In this document: positions 24,816 to 33,112 of the stretch, in pieces
Numbering within the stretch: position 1 is the first letter of the stretch
Layout: every line of letters begins with the position of its first letter
Assembly (NCBI GenBank): GCA_903907955.1
Contig: CAIVPZ010000109.1
Location: 1-64,000, forward strand
DNA length: 64,000 nt
Reading direction: 5' to 3'
From: an uncultured Acetobacteraceae bacterium
GTDB taxonomy: Bacteria > Pseudomonadota > Alphaproteobacteria > Acetobacterales > Acetobacteraceae
Notes under the pieces: model-generated
What the model was told of the DNA's origin: nothing
Databases searched by the model: none
Seen by the model: only the letters and a program-made list of their open reading frames with translations
Program-made: the position numbers and the translations under genes

Positions 24816-25580
24816 TTACAGCGGCGTGTGCCCCAAAGCGCGCGCGGCCAGCGGGATCGGTGCTGCCCGATAGGCATCCAGCCCTCGCCCGGCCGCACCC
24901 GCCATCGGCAGCACGCGCGCCGATGCCGAGCGGTTCGACAGCATGTAGCCGCCGCCCCGCGGAACCGGCCGCAGCGGAGCGCCCCAGCTGCCAGCGAACG
25001 CGGGACCGCCCGACTCCTGGCCACGACGTATTTCTTCCGGCCACACCGCCATGACTTTCCGTTGGTAAGGGTCGCCCAGTTCCGGGGTGGCGGAGTGGTA
25101 GGCGGCGGTGGCCTTCTGCCAGTCGCCGGTCTGATTTTTCAATTGCACCAGGAACTGCGCCGCATAGCGCGCATTCTCCACCGGGTCGAAGGCCTGGTCG
25201 AGCGATCCGAACGCCTGCGCATGATACATCATGTTCACCTGCATGCAGCCGACATCGATCGAGCGCACCCCCTTGGCCTGCAGCGCCCGCACCGCGGCGA
25301 TCACCGCCTCCTTGGTCTCATAGACATAATCGGTGCCCTCGGCGTTGATGCTCCACGGCCAGGGGCTGACCGTTCCGTCCGGTCCGCGCCGCCCGCTCTC
25401 GATCCGGCCGATTGCCGCCATCAGATGCTCGGGAATACCGGCGCCCCGTTCAGCGGCGCGAATTGCCGCCCGGCATTGCTGCCCCGGGTCGAGACGTGAC
25501 GGGCCGGCGAGCGCGTCAGCCTCGGCATGGCCGGCGGAGGTGGCCAGGAGGATAAGGGTGGCGAGCGACAGCATGCGCAT
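24816..25580 (-). CDS. secreted lytic transglycosylase (SLT domain)
   Basis: 254 residues with a signal peptide (MRMLSLATLILLATSAGHAEA). The SLT lysozyme-like domain follows: IPEHLMAAIGRIESGR with the likely catalytic Glu61, then SIDVGCMQVNMMYHAQAF and NARYAAQFLVQLKNQTGDWQKATAAYHSATPELG. It cleaves the glycan strands of peptidoglycan in the periplasm to make 1,6-anhydro-muropeptides, either for wall turnover or to admit an envelope machine. The C-terminal 70 residues look unstructured. It converges on modC across a palindrome cluster. Its specific class is not clear from sequence alone. Confidence 0.9.
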   Translation of the reverse strand: MRMLSLATLILLATSAGHAEADALAGPSRLDPGQQCRAAIRAAERGAGIPEHLMAAIGRIESGRRGPDGTVSPWPWSINAEGTDYVYETKEAVIAAVRALQAKGVRSIDVGCMQVNMMYHAQAFGSLDQAFDPVENARYAAQFLVQLKNQTGDWQKATAAYHSATPELGDPYQRKVMAVWPEEIRRGQESGGPAFAGSWGAPLRPVPRGGGYMLSNRSASARVLPMAGAAGRGLDAYRAAPIPLAARALGHTPL

Positions 25581-25704
25581 GGCCCGACCCTACAGGAACG
25601 ACGGTTAACACACGGTAACCACCGGTCCGGCATGTTCCGCCGGCCGTGATTGGCCAGGCCCGTTCCTGGCTGCACAAAGGGCGATGCTGCAATGCAAAAA
25701 ACTG

Positions 25705-25733
25705 CTTGCGCCGGGCAGGGCGCACTCCTATCT
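25705..25733 (+). promoter_or_regulatory. sigma70-type promoter of the sRNA
   Basis: CTTGCG (25705-25710), a 17-base spacer and CTATCT (25728-25733) resemble the alphaproteobacterial CTTGAC-N17-CTATAT consensus. The expected start is near 25740. Confidence 0.7.
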
Positions 25734-25739
25734 TGTGCA

Positions 25740-25827
25740 CCGCAGCAAGGCGGTGACGCCGGGCTGCTTTCTTGGACGTTTCCTCCCTAAACTTGGCGAC
25801 GCTGTGAAGCGTCGCCATTTTTTTTTT
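25740..25827 (+). ncRNA. sRNA of the alpha-r8 / MmgR (Rfam suhB) type
   Basis: About 88 nt. Hairpin 1 is GCAGC/GCTGC (25742-25746 with 25763-25767) enclosing GGCG-GTGA-CGCC, a GNRA-capped stem. A single-stranded stretch carries TTTCCTCCCT (25779-25788), as I recall the conserved 10-base anti-Shine-Dalgarno motif of the alpha-r8/MmgR family. The end is a perfect terminator, GGCGACGC-TGTGAA-GCGTCGCC (25795-25816) plus A and ten T. MmgR in Sinorhizobium is an Hfq-bound sRNA affecting polyhydroxybutyrate storage; targets here are unknown. Confidence 0.8.
25795..25827 (+). terminator. intrinsic terminator of the sRNA
   Basis: A perfect 8 bp stem, 25795-25802 with 25809-25816, a 6-base loop, then A and ten T (25818-25827). 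It is the longest T-run seen in the window. Confidence 0.95.
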
Positions 25828-25875
25828 GCTTATTGCCTCAGAGCTTGTGAAGCAATCGAACCTGCGCATGAACGT

Positions 25876-25942
25876 CCGCTGATATCATTGAGTTTTCCGC
25901 CGTCGTTCGGCGGCTTGCGGGCATTCTTTTGCAAACTCTCAG
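25876..25942 (-). repeat. dispersed 67 bp repeat, copy B (inverted)
   Basis: Read on the minus strand it matches 16891-16957 at 63 of 67 positions. Again it begins CTGAGAG, and the TGA (25939-25941) is the stop codon of the N-formylglutamate amidohydrolase gene. It holds an inner hairpin CCGCC...GGCGG. It lacks the T-run that follows copy A. Confidence 0.9.
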
Positions 25943-26862
25943 GGGATGATCGACAGCCCAGGGCGCCGCACTGAACCCGGCAGCACTTCCAGCGTCGGTC
26001 CCAGCCCCGCCAGTGCCGCCACCAGCGTGGTCATGTCGCGCTGCACGACGTCGAACGCCGGCAGCTTGGCCATCCGCGCCTCATCCATATACAGCGGCCG
26101 GCACACCTCGATCTGCAGGGCATGCACGCCCTCAAGCGGCCGGCCGTAATGGCGGGTGATGTAGCCGCCGGCATAGGGATCGTTCCGGCGCACCCGATAC
26201 CCCATGCCGGCCAGCGCCTGCTCGGCCCGGCGCATGACCTCCGCCCCACAGGCGGTGCCGTGCGCATCGCCCAGCACGACATCGGCCGGCGCGTGCGGGG
26301 TGCCGCCGTTGCAGGGCATGGAATGGCAGTCCACCAGCAGGCAGGTGCCGAACTGCCGCCGGGTCGTCTCCACCAGGTCGCGCAGGGTTGCGTGGAACGG
26401 CTCCCAGCACAGCCGAATCCGCCGCTCCGCCTCGGCAAAGTGCAGTTTGCGCCGGTAGATCGCTTCGCCGGATGCCACGACTCGCGCGATCGTTCCCAGC
26501 CCGGCCTCCACCCGCGGGCTGCCGGTGTTGACCCATGCCGGCAGTCGATCCGCGAACATGGCCGGGTCGAGTTCCCACCGCTCGCGGTTGGCGTCGCAAT
26601 AGGCGCGCGGAAAGGTGGCGGCCAGCAGCGGGGCGCCGCAGGCGGGCGCCGCGCCGAACAACTCGTCGACGAACCCGTCCTCGCTGCGCCGCAGTGCCAG
26701 CGCGCCCAGCCGGGCGGCGGCAAGGAAGTCGGCGGGATAGTCGCGGCCGGAATGCGCCGAGGCGAACACCAGCGGCACCGTCTGCTGCGCCGGACGCAAC
26801 AGCATGATCGGCGGCGGCGGCGTGTTCGCCGTGACGGCGGCTGGGGCAATCGGCATGTCCAT
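25939..26862 (-). CDS. N-formylglutamate amidohydrolase family protein
   Basis: About 307 residues from ATG 26862 (MDMPIAPAAV); GTG 26910 would add 16 residues, and neither start has a clear ribosome binding site. Family features are FASAHSGRDYPADF near the start, DANRERWELDP, LLVDCHSMPC, DVVLGDAHGTACG and GGYITRHYG...HALQIEVCRPLYMDE. Enzymes of this family hydrolyse N-formylglutamate to formate and glutamate, as in the last step of one histidine-degradation route. No hut genes are adjacent, so the substrate here is uncertain. It is last in a leftward cluster, 90 bases after the preceding gene. Confidence 0.88.
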   Translation of the reverse strand: MDMPIAPAAVTANTPPPPIMLLRPAQQTVPLVFASAHSGRDYPADFLAAARLGALALRRSEDGFVDELFGAAPACGAPLLAATFPRAYCDANRERWELDPAMFADRLPAWVNTGSPRVEAGLGTIARVVASGEAIYRRKLHFAEAERRIRLCWEPFHATLRDLVETTRRQFGTCLLVDCHSMPCNGGTPHAPADVVLGDAHGTACGAEVMRRAEQALAGMGYRVRRNDPYAGGYITRHYGRPLEGVHALQIEVCRPLYMDEARMAKLPAFDVVQRDMTTLVAALAGLGPTLEVLPGSVRRPGLSIIP

Positions 26863-26952
26863 CACCCGATTGAAGCCCCAGAGCGGCCCGGCAGCAATCC
26901 CACCGCGCACCCGGCCGGTTTGCTTCGTTGCCGGTCTCTGCTTCGTTGCCGG

Positions 26953-28161
26953 TCAGTGTCGCAGCAGGGCCAGTGCCGCGGCCGGCCCGGCCAGAATCTC
27001 CACCAGCCGGACCCGCTCGACCAGCGAGCCGGGTTCGCCCTCGCCAATCTGTCGTGCGGCGGAGCGCAGCATGCGGTCGTAGTGATCGCCCCCGCCCAGC
27101 CGGCGCCCGGCGGTCTCCAGCCGGCGCAGCCGGCGCGCGGTCTCCTCCAGCGTGGCCATTTCGCCGTGCGCGGCTGCGTCCGCCAAAGGTGCCAGCAATT
27201 GCTGGTCGAGGGTCTCGGTGAAGCGCGCCTGGCAGCTTTGGTCCAGCATGCGCCGCAGCCGCTCGGTGCGTGGTTTGCGGCTCGGCCGCTGGCCCGGCCC
27301 GGGCGCTTCCAGCCCGTCGAGCAGGGCGGCGGCGCACTGCACGGCGACTGCCGGGTCGGTCACCTCGGCAGCGGGGTGCGGCGAGGCTTCCAGCCGGTCG
27401 AGCAGGAAATCGATCGCCGCCTCGGCAGGCAAGGCGCCGGAAGCCGGCGGCGAAACGGCCGACCCGATCAAAGCCGCCGCCTCCGGCACCCGTGCCATCA
27501 GCACCGCCAGCAGTGCCCCCGGCGGCTCGGGATGGCGGGACGTCGCCACCTCAAGCCAGCTGCGCATTTCGTCCGGATCAGGATTCAGACCCTCGGTGCA
27601 GGCGCGCATCGTCGCGTGGATCCACACCGCCTCGGACCACACGCAAACGGCGCAGCGGGCAATGGCCGTATGGTCGGCGGTGGCCAGCCCCGTGGCCTCC
27701 GTCCACCTCGCCGGCGGGCTGGCGCCGTCCAGCACGGAAGCCGCCGCCGGCCAAAGCAGCGTGCCGGCGCGCAACACCAGGTCGGAATCATCAGCATGGC
27801 CGCCGCGGATCATCGCGTCGACCTCGGCTGCCAACCCGCCCAGACCGGTCCGCACCTGGGCTGCCAGCGGCAGCAGGGCGGTGCGCGGCAGGCCCAGCCC
27901 GCCGCGTGACCATTTCGGTCCTGACACAAGAAGCGGATCGAGCGGGGTGAACAGCAGCCGGCCGAACGCCAGCGGCCGTGCCGGACGCAGCTGGGCCAGC
28001 CGGCCGCGCGCCGGCGCGATCAGCGCATCCGCGCTGCCCCGTTCCGCCAGCCGGTCGAGCAGACCCACGACCCGGGTGAGTTGGTCATCGCGCGCGCTCA
28101 GCAAGCTGCGCTGCACCTGCCGCAGCGCCGCCGGGGGCAGTCCATCGGAGCGAGTGACCAT
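26953..28161 (-). CDS. unrecognised alanine-rich alpha-helical protein (402 aa)
   Basis: I do not recognise this family. The 402-residue protein has no signal peptide or membrane segment and looks all-helical, with many Leu/Ala/Arg (for example MATLEETARRLRRLETAGRRLGGG). Its ATG (28161) is 3 bases after the stop of the upstream hypothetical gene, so the two are probably translationally coupled and work together. Codon use matches its neighbours. A cytoplasmic or regulatory role is possible, but nothing specific can be supported. Confidence 0.8.
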   Translation of the reverse strand: MVTRSDGLPPAALRQVQRSLLSARDDQLTRVVGLLDRLAERGSADALIAPARGRLAQLRPARPLAFGRLLFTPLDPLLVSGPKWSRGGLGLPRTALLPLAAQVRTGLGGLAAEVDAMIRGGHADDSDLVLRAGTLLWPAAASVLDGASPPARWTEATGLATADHTAIARCAVCVWSEAVWIHATMRACTEGLNPDPDEMRSWLEVATSRHPEPPGALLAVLMARVPEAAALIGSAVSPPASGALPAEAAIDFLLDRLEASPHPAAEVTDPAVAVQCAAALLDGLEAPGPGQRPSRKPRTERLRRMLDQSCQARFTETLDQQLLAPLADAAAHGEMATLEETARRLRRLETAGRRLGGGDHYDRMLRSAARQIGEGEPGSLVERVRLVEILAGPAAALALLRH

Positions 28162-28164
28162 GCG

Positions 28165-29232
28165 CTACAGCCCCAAGGCCCGCAGCCGCTCGTTGCGGGC
28201 GATCTGTTCAACCGCGATTGCCGGGTCGGACCATTGTCGGCCCAGCCTGGATCTGGCCAGCGCGCCGGGCCGGCGCGCCATCCGGGCGGCGACGCCGGCC
28301 GGCAAGGCCAGCCACGTCTCCGCCTCGTCCGGCCAGACCGGCAGCAGCGCCGCCATTTCCAGCACCGCGGCGGCCGGCCCAGGCAGCGCCGCCTGCCACA
28401 GCAGCACCAGCCGGTGCCAGCCGTCCAGCAGCCATTCCGCCCGGCTGAGCGCCTGTTCCACCGCGGTGGGATCGGCGAGCCAGTCGCGCAGCAGTGCTGC
28501 CGGGTCATCGAGCCGCCCGACGGCGGCGCGCAGCAGATGCAGGGCGCTGCCATGTGCCGGCACGGCGGCGGTGCCGACCACCTGCGCCGCCGCGGATTCC
28601 GGGCCGGATTGCGCCGCCGCCCAGTCCGGCAGGGCCGCCGCCAGCGCGCCCACCGCGTCGATCAACTGGGGCAGCCGGGCCGGAGCGCCCTCGGGCGCAT
28701 GGATGGTGGCCAGCAGCCCGCCCAGCCGCTCGCGTGCCGCCGGTTCCGATGCCGCCCCGGCCGCATGGCGCGCCAGTGCCGATTCCAGCCGCCTCGATGC
28801 GATCGCGAACCCCGCCGCCGCATCATTCAGCGCCACCTGCGCCGCGGCTGCCGCCGCCCCGCCGGCATGGCCTTCAGCCGCCACCACCCAGCCGGCCTGG
28901 CGCACCATGGCCGGGCAAAGCGACGAAAGATCATCCCGTCCGGCCAGCGCATCACCGAGGCGCGTGTCATGCACCGTCGGCCGGCACAGGTCGCCCCGCT
29001 CGGACCAGGGCAGGATATAGACCCCGCGGCCCCCGGACGGATTCGGGATTATTGCCTCCAGGGTATGGCCGCCGCGTGACGGCGCGGCACGCAGCCGGGC
29101 GCCGGCCAGCAACGGGGTGGTGAAGGGCGCGGCGACTCCGCGCTCACGGAACGTCCTGGGGTGATATGCCTCGATGAACACTGCGGACCTCGGCGCCTGC
29201 AACAGCAGCCCGCGTGCGGGCAGGGCCAGCAT
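28165..29232 (-). CDS. unrecognised conserved-looking protein (355 aa)
   Basis: I do not recognise this family. It probably starts at ATG 29232 (MLALPARGLLLQAPRSAVFIE), because the frame upstream only shadows the glycosylase gene. Its N-terminal 100 residues look like beta-strands (AVFIEAYHPRTFRERGV, LEAIIPNPSGGRGVYILPWS), while the rest is Ala-rich and helical. No membrane segment or catalytic motif is seen. It lies 58 bases after the DNA glycosylase gene and 3 bases before the next hypothetical gene. The strand-rich start followed by helical repeats could be a binding module with a scaffold, which is inference. Confidence 0.78.
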   Translation of the reverse strand: MLALPARGLLLQAPRSAVFIEAYHPRTFRERGVAAPFTTPLLAGARLRAAPSRGGHTLEAIIPNPSGGRGVYILPWSERGDLCRPTVHDTRLGDALAGRDDLSSLCPAMVRQAGWVVAAEGHAGGAAAAAAQVALNDAAAGFAIASRRLESALARHAAGAASEPAARERLGGLLATIHAPEGAPARLPQLIDAVGALAAALPDWAAAQSGPESAAAQVVGTAAVPAHGSALHLLRAAVGRLDDPAALLRDWLADPTAVEQALSRAEWLLDGWHRLVLLWQAALPGPAAAVLEMAALLPVWPDEAETWLALPAGVAARMARRPGALARSRLGRQWSDPAIAVEQIARNERLRALGL

Positions 29233-29290
29233 TGCGACACAGGAAGATGAACCGTTCGTTGCCCGCCGCCCGGCGGCCCTGGCAGCAGCG

Positions 29291-29947
29291 TTACGCCGGC
29301 GGCAGATCGTCCATCGCCGGCCGGCCGGTGATATGCCGCCAATGGTGCCAGAGCAGGCGTGCCGCCAGCGCCCGCCAGGGCCGCCACGGCTCGGCCAGCC
29401 GCCGCAATGCGGCCGGGCCGGGGCGGGCGGCCAGGCCCTTGAGCCGTGCCGCCGCGCCGGCGAGCGCCAGGTCGCCGGCCGGGAACACGTCGTCGCGTTC
29501 CAGCGCGAACAGCAGGTAGATCTCGGCCGACCAGGTGCCCAGGCCGCGCACCCTGGTAATTGCCGCCACCGCCTCGGCATCCGCCATGCCGGCCAGTCCG
29601 CCGGCGCTGAGCCTGCCGTCGGCAAAGGCGGCGGCGAGCGCCCTTGCGTGCACGATCTTGGGCCGCGACAGCCCGGCCAGGCGCAGCTGCGCGTCCGGCA
29701 GCGCCAGCAGCCCCTCCGGCTCCAGCGCGCCGGCGGTGGCGTGCAGCCGCCGCCAGATGGCCGCCGCCGCCTGGTTGCTGATCTGCTGACCGACGATCGC
29801 CTGCAGCAGCCCCGGAAAGCCGCCCGCGCGCCGCCGCCAGGGCAGCGGACCGGCGGCGGCTTCGATGCCGGCGAGATCGGCATCCGCGGCCGCCAGGGCA
29901 TCGAGTCCGGCGCGTGCCGAGGCTGGCGGGTGGGGGAAGGGGGCCAT
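29291..29947 (-). CDS. DNA-3-methyladenine glycosylase II-like (AlkA, HhH-GPD family)
   Basis: 218 residues, one HhH-GPD domain: GLLQAIVGQQISNQAAAAIWRR (about 46-67), the helix-hairpin-helix VRGLGTWSAEIYLLFAL (133-149) and the catalytic Asp159 in DVFPAGD. It removes alkylated purines from DNA, leaving an abasic site for base excision repair. It lacks the extra N-terminal domain of E. coli AlkA, like many short bacterial forms. ATG 29947 is chosen as the start just before the domain; no clear ribosome binding site is seen. It diverges from the response regulator gene. Confidence 0.9.
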   Translation of the reverse strand: MAPFPHPPASARAGLDALAAADADLAGIEAAAGPLPWRRRAGGFPGLLQAIVGQQISNQAAAAIWRRLHATAGALEPEGLLALPDAQLRLAGLSRPKIVHARALAAAFADGRLSAGGLAGMADAEAVAAITRVRGLGTWSAEIYLLFALERDDVFPAGDLALAGAAARLKGLAARPGPAALRRLAEPWRPWRALAARLLWHHWRHITGRPAMDDLPPA

Positions 29948-30028
29948 CGGCGGGAGGTGGTTGCAGTTTACGGGCCAAAGTGATGTGGGGGGGTGCAAAG
30001 CAGCCGTGCGCGAATCCAACTTTGCGCC

Positions 30029-30034
30029 TATAGT
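30029..30034 (+). promoter_or_regulatory. candidate -10 box of the two-component operon
   Basis: TATAGT at 30029-30034 places the transcription start near 30041, next to ATG 30041. No good -35 is seen 16-18 bases upstream, so the site may need an activator, perhaps the regulator itself. Confidence 0.4.
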
Positions 30035-30052
30035 ACGAGCATGGAGACAGTT

Positions 30053-30796
30053 ATGAGCTCGGAGACAGCTCCGACCAGCGGCGTGATGCCGCATATCCTC
30101 GTGGTCGACGACGACCGGGAGACGCGGGAACTGTTGGCGCGCTTCCTGGAGCGCCACCGGTTCCGCGTGACCGCGGTACGCGACTCGCGTGAGGCGCGGC
30201 GGGTATGGCCGCTCGGCCATTTTCACCTGATCATCCTCGACCTGATGCTGCCCGGCGAGAGCGGCCTGGAGTTCGCGCGCTGGCTGCGCGGCTTCTCCGA
30301 CGTGCCGATCGTCATGCTCACCGCGATGGGCGAGCAGACCGACCGCATCGTCGGGCTTGAGCTGGGGGCCGACGATTATGTGCCCAAGCCGTTCAACCCG
30401 CGCGAGCTGCTGGCCCGCATGCGCGCCGTGCTGCGCCGGGTCGGCGAGCCGGCCGAGGCCCGCGCCGAAGCCAGTCCGCGCACCCTGCGCTTCTCGGGCT
30501 GGACGCTTGATCTTGCCCGTCGCCGCCTGCTCAACCCCGACGCCGTCGAAGTGCCGCTGACCGGCGGCGAATACGATCTGCTGGTGGCGCTGGTGGAGCG
30601 CGCCAACCGGGTGCTGACCCGCGACATGCTGCTCGACCTGTTGCGCGGCCGGCAGGCCGGCCCGTTCGACCGCGCCATCGACGTGGCGGTGAGCCGGCTG
30701 CGGCGCAAGCTCGACGACAACGGGCGCCAGTCGCAGCTGATCAAGACCGTCCGCGGCGGCGGCTACGTGCTCGCCGCCGACGTCGAACGCGCATGA
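30053..30796 (+). CDS. OmpR-family response regulator
   Basis: 247 residues. The receiver domain (about 13-125) has acidic D19-D21, phosphoacceptor Asp63 in LIILDLMLPGE, Thr90 and Lys112 in DYVPKPF. The C-terminal winged helix of the OmpR/PhoB type ends SRLRRKLDDN...IKTVRGGGYVL. ATG 30053 has GGAG 6 bases upstream; ATG 30041 (METVMSS) would add four residues and could be leaderless from the TATAGT box. A histidine kinase gene follows after 22 bases, forming the pair. The stimulus and target genes are not evident. Confidence 0.93.
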   Translation: MSSETAPTSGVMPHILVVDDDRETRELLARFLERHRFRVTAVRDSREARRVWPLGHFHLIILDLMLPGESGLEFARWLRGFSDVPIVMLTAMGEQTDRIVGLELGADDYVPKPFNPRELLARMRAVLRRVGEPAEARAEASPRTLRFSGWTLDLARRRLLNPDAVEVPLTGGEYDLLVALVERANRVLTRDMLLDLLRGRQAGPFDRAIDVAVSRLRRKLDDNGRQSQLIKTVRGGGYVLAADVERA

Positions 30797-30818
30797 GTGC
30801 AACGCGCTTGAACGACGG

Positions 30819-32162
30819 GTGATCAAACTCCTGTCTTGGCCGCCCAGCCTGGCGGCACGCACCGCCATGGTGCTGCTGATCGGGCTTGGTCTCGTGCAGA
30901 TTGCCGGGCTCACCATCCATGCGCTGGACCGCATGGACGTGCAGCGCATGGCGCAGACGCGCGATGCGGCGGTCCGGGTGATCTCGATGTACCGCAGTGT
31001 CGTGCTGGCCCCGCGCGAGCGGCAGGCCGCCGTGGTGGCGGAGTTCGACCTGCGCGACGGCGCCACCGTCTGGCTGTCGGATCTGCCGATCGCCGAGCCG
31101 CTGCCGGTCATGGACCCCGCCGCCCAGCGGCAGTTCCGCGGGGCGATGCTGCTAGTGCCGGTTCCGGTGGAGCAGCGCCCGCGCGAGTTCGTGTTGCGCG
31201 GCGGCGCCGATGCCGAGCACATCGCCGTCGCGCTGCGCCTGCCCGAAGGCAGCAAGTGGCTGAACGCTACCCTGGAGATGCCGCCGCCCCGGCCCTGGCA
31301 TTCGCAGAATTTCTTCTCGGCCTTCATGATGATGACGGTGACCGCGGCGGTGCTGACGCTGTGGGCGGTGCGCCGGCTGATCGCCCCGGTGGCGACGCTG
31401 GCGGCGGCGGCGGAAGCGCTCGGGCGCAACGTCAACGCCCCGCCGCTGCCCGAGACCGGGCCGTTGGAGATCGCCACCGCGGCACGCGCCTTCAACACCA
31501 TGGCCGGCCGCATCCGCCGCTTCGTGCTGGACCGCACCTTCATGCTGACCGCCATCGGGCACGATCTGCGCACCCCGATCACCCGCCTGAAGCTGCGCGC
31601 CGAGTTTCTCGAGGACGACGAACTGCGCGCCAAGATGCTGGCCGATCTGGACGAGGTGGAGGCGATGGTGGCCTCCATTCTCTCCTTCGGCCGCGACGTC
31701 GCGGCCGATGAGCCGGTGACGCCGGTCGACCTGCCGGAGCTGGCCCGCACCGTGCTGGACGAAACCGCCGATGCCCAGCCGGACTTCGCCGAGCGGCTGA
31801 GCTATTCCGGGCCGGACCACCTCACCGTCCGGGTGCATTCGCTGGCGATGAAGCGGGCGCTGAGCAATCTGGTGCAGAACGCGCTCGCCTATGGCGGCAA
31901 TGCCTGCGTGCGCCTGGTTCCGCCCGAGGCCGGCCAGCTCATCCTGGTGATCGAGGATGACGGCCCCGGCATTCCCGCCATCGAGCTTGAGCGCGTTTTC
32001 CAGCCCTTCCACCGGGTGGAGAACAGCCGCAACCGCGAAACCGGCGGCAGCGGCCTGGGCCTGCCGATCGCCCGCAACATCCTGCGCGCGCATGGCGGCG
32101 ACGTGAAGCTGATCAACCGCGAAGGCGGCGGCATGCGCGCGACGGTCATTCTCCCCGTGTGA
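30819..32162 (+). CDS. EnvZ-like sensor histidine kinase
   Basis: 447 residues starting at GTG 30819. There are two membrane helices (about 13-35 and 163-185) flanking a periplasmic domain of about 125 residues, then HAMP, then a HisKA domain with His248 in IGHDLRTPITRLKLRAEFL. The ATPase domain carries NLVQNALAYG, EDDGPGIP and GGSGLGLPIARNI. It autophosphorylates and passes phosphate to the preceding regulator. The domain order is as in EnvZ; an osmotic or envelope signal is a guess from that similarity. Confidence 0.92.
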   Translation: MIKLLSWPPSLAARTAMVLLIGLGLVQIAGLTIHALDRMDVQRMAQTRDAAVRVISMYRSVVLAPRERQAAVVAEFDLRDGATVWLSDLPIAEPLPVMDPAAQRQFRGAMLLVPVPVEQRPREFVLRGGADAEHIAVALRLPEGSKWLNATLEMPPPRPWHSQNFFSAFMMMTVTAAVLTLWAVRRLIAPVATLAAAAEALGRNVNAPPLPETGPLEIATAARAFNTMAGRIRRFVLDRTFMLTAIGHDLRTPITRLKLRAEFLEDDELRAKMLADLDEVEAMVASILSFGRDVAADEPVTPVDLPELARTVLDETADAQPDFAERLSYSGPDHLTVRVHSLAMKRALSNLVQNALAYGGNACVRLVPPEAGQLILVIEDDGPGIPAIELERVFQPFHRVENSRNRETGGSGLGLPIARNILRAHGGDVKLINREGGGMRATVILPV

Positions 32163-32219
32163 GGCGTTGGCCGGCTCCGGGGATCGGGGATAAGCTGCGG
32201 CGATCATGCCGGAGGCGGG

Positions 32220-32885
32220 GTGAACGACGCCAACGAACCTGCGCACGACGCCGATCTCGAGCGCCTCGCCGCCTGCCTGGCCCTGCTCGCCTCCGACAGC
32301 GGGGAGGCCGACAATGCCGGCCGGGCTGCCGGCGCCATCGCGCGGCGCATCGGCCTGTCGGGCGGCGACCTCAAGCGCATCTTCCTGGCCGGCGCGGCGT
32401 TACCGGCGGGCGATCACCTGGAGAACGAGGCATCGACGCTGCGCCACAGCCTCAGCCTGCGCGATGCCGATGCGCGGCGCGCCGTTTGGGAGCGCGACGT
32501 GCTGCGGGTCGAGAACGGGCGGTTGCAGGCCAGTCTCGACCGCCTGCGGGCAAGGGCGCGGGCCTTTGGGGTGGCGGGCGCCTTGGTTGGGCTGGTGCTG
32601 CTGTTCGTCGGCGCGACGGCCTGGATCGCGCCAACCCGGCCGGTCGCTTTCCCCCATGCCGAGCAGCCGGCGCCCGGGCTTCGCCGCGCCGCCATCGTGC
32701 GGCGGGGGGGCGCGCTGCTGTTCCCCGGCCCTGAGCGGGCCGGCATGCCGCTGCGCGCCCTCCCTTCCGGGCAGCGCCTGCGGGTCCGCCGGCTGGTCTG
32801 GAAGCTGCTGTTCCAGTGGGCCGAGGTCGAGGTGCCCGGCGGCCTGACCGGCTACGTGCTGACCACCGAGATCGATCTGTCCTGA
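32220..32885 (+). CDS. membrane-anchored protein with likely SH3-like C-terminal domain
   Basis: 221 residues from GTG 32220, with GGAGG (32211-32215) 4 bases upstream. Residues 1 to about 110 are cytoplasmic, acidic and helical, with a coiled-coil-like run (RRAVWERDVLRVENGRLQASLDRLRARARA). One membrane helix follows (about 116-138, FGVAGALVGLVLLFVGATAWIA). The C-terminal part, with ALPSGQRLRVRRLVWKLLFQWAEVEVPGGLTGYVLTTEI, resembles a bacterial SH3 fold (GYV ending). Its role may be binding envelope or peptidoglycan components. It lies between the two-component pair and the ribosomal cluster, where secE-nusG would be expected. Confidence 0.75.
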   Translation: MNDANEPAHDADLERLAACLALLASDSGEADNAGRAAGAIARRIGLSGGDLKRIFLAGAALPAGDHLENEASTLRHSLSLRDADARRAVWERDVLRVENGRLQASLDRLRARARAFGVAGALVGLVLLFVGATAWIAPTRPVAFPHAEQPAPGLRRAAIVRRGGALLFPGPERAGMPLRALPSGQRLRVRRLVWKLLFQWAEVEVPGGLTGYVLTTEIDLS

Positions 32886-33112
32886 CCTGGGCGGCGCATG
32901 TGGCGTCAGCACAAGCCCGGGTGGGGAACCATGGGCCAACGCCGCGACCAACCTACCCTTCCGCCGATTGCCGTCCGGCGCCGGCGATTCTGCTGGACTC
33001 ACGCCCATCACCAGGCTAGACGACCCGGCTCAACCGGAACGCGGGAGACCGGTGGCCCTTGCGGCTGCCCGGTCGCATGCACCGCGGTCCCTGCCACAGG
33101 ACCAGGGATACC
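32886..33112. other. leader region upstream of rplK
   Basis: 227 bases without a gene. No tRNA-Trp, secE or nusG, and no clear -35/-10 pair. It probably contains the promoter and leader of the rplKA unit. Confidence 0.5.
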
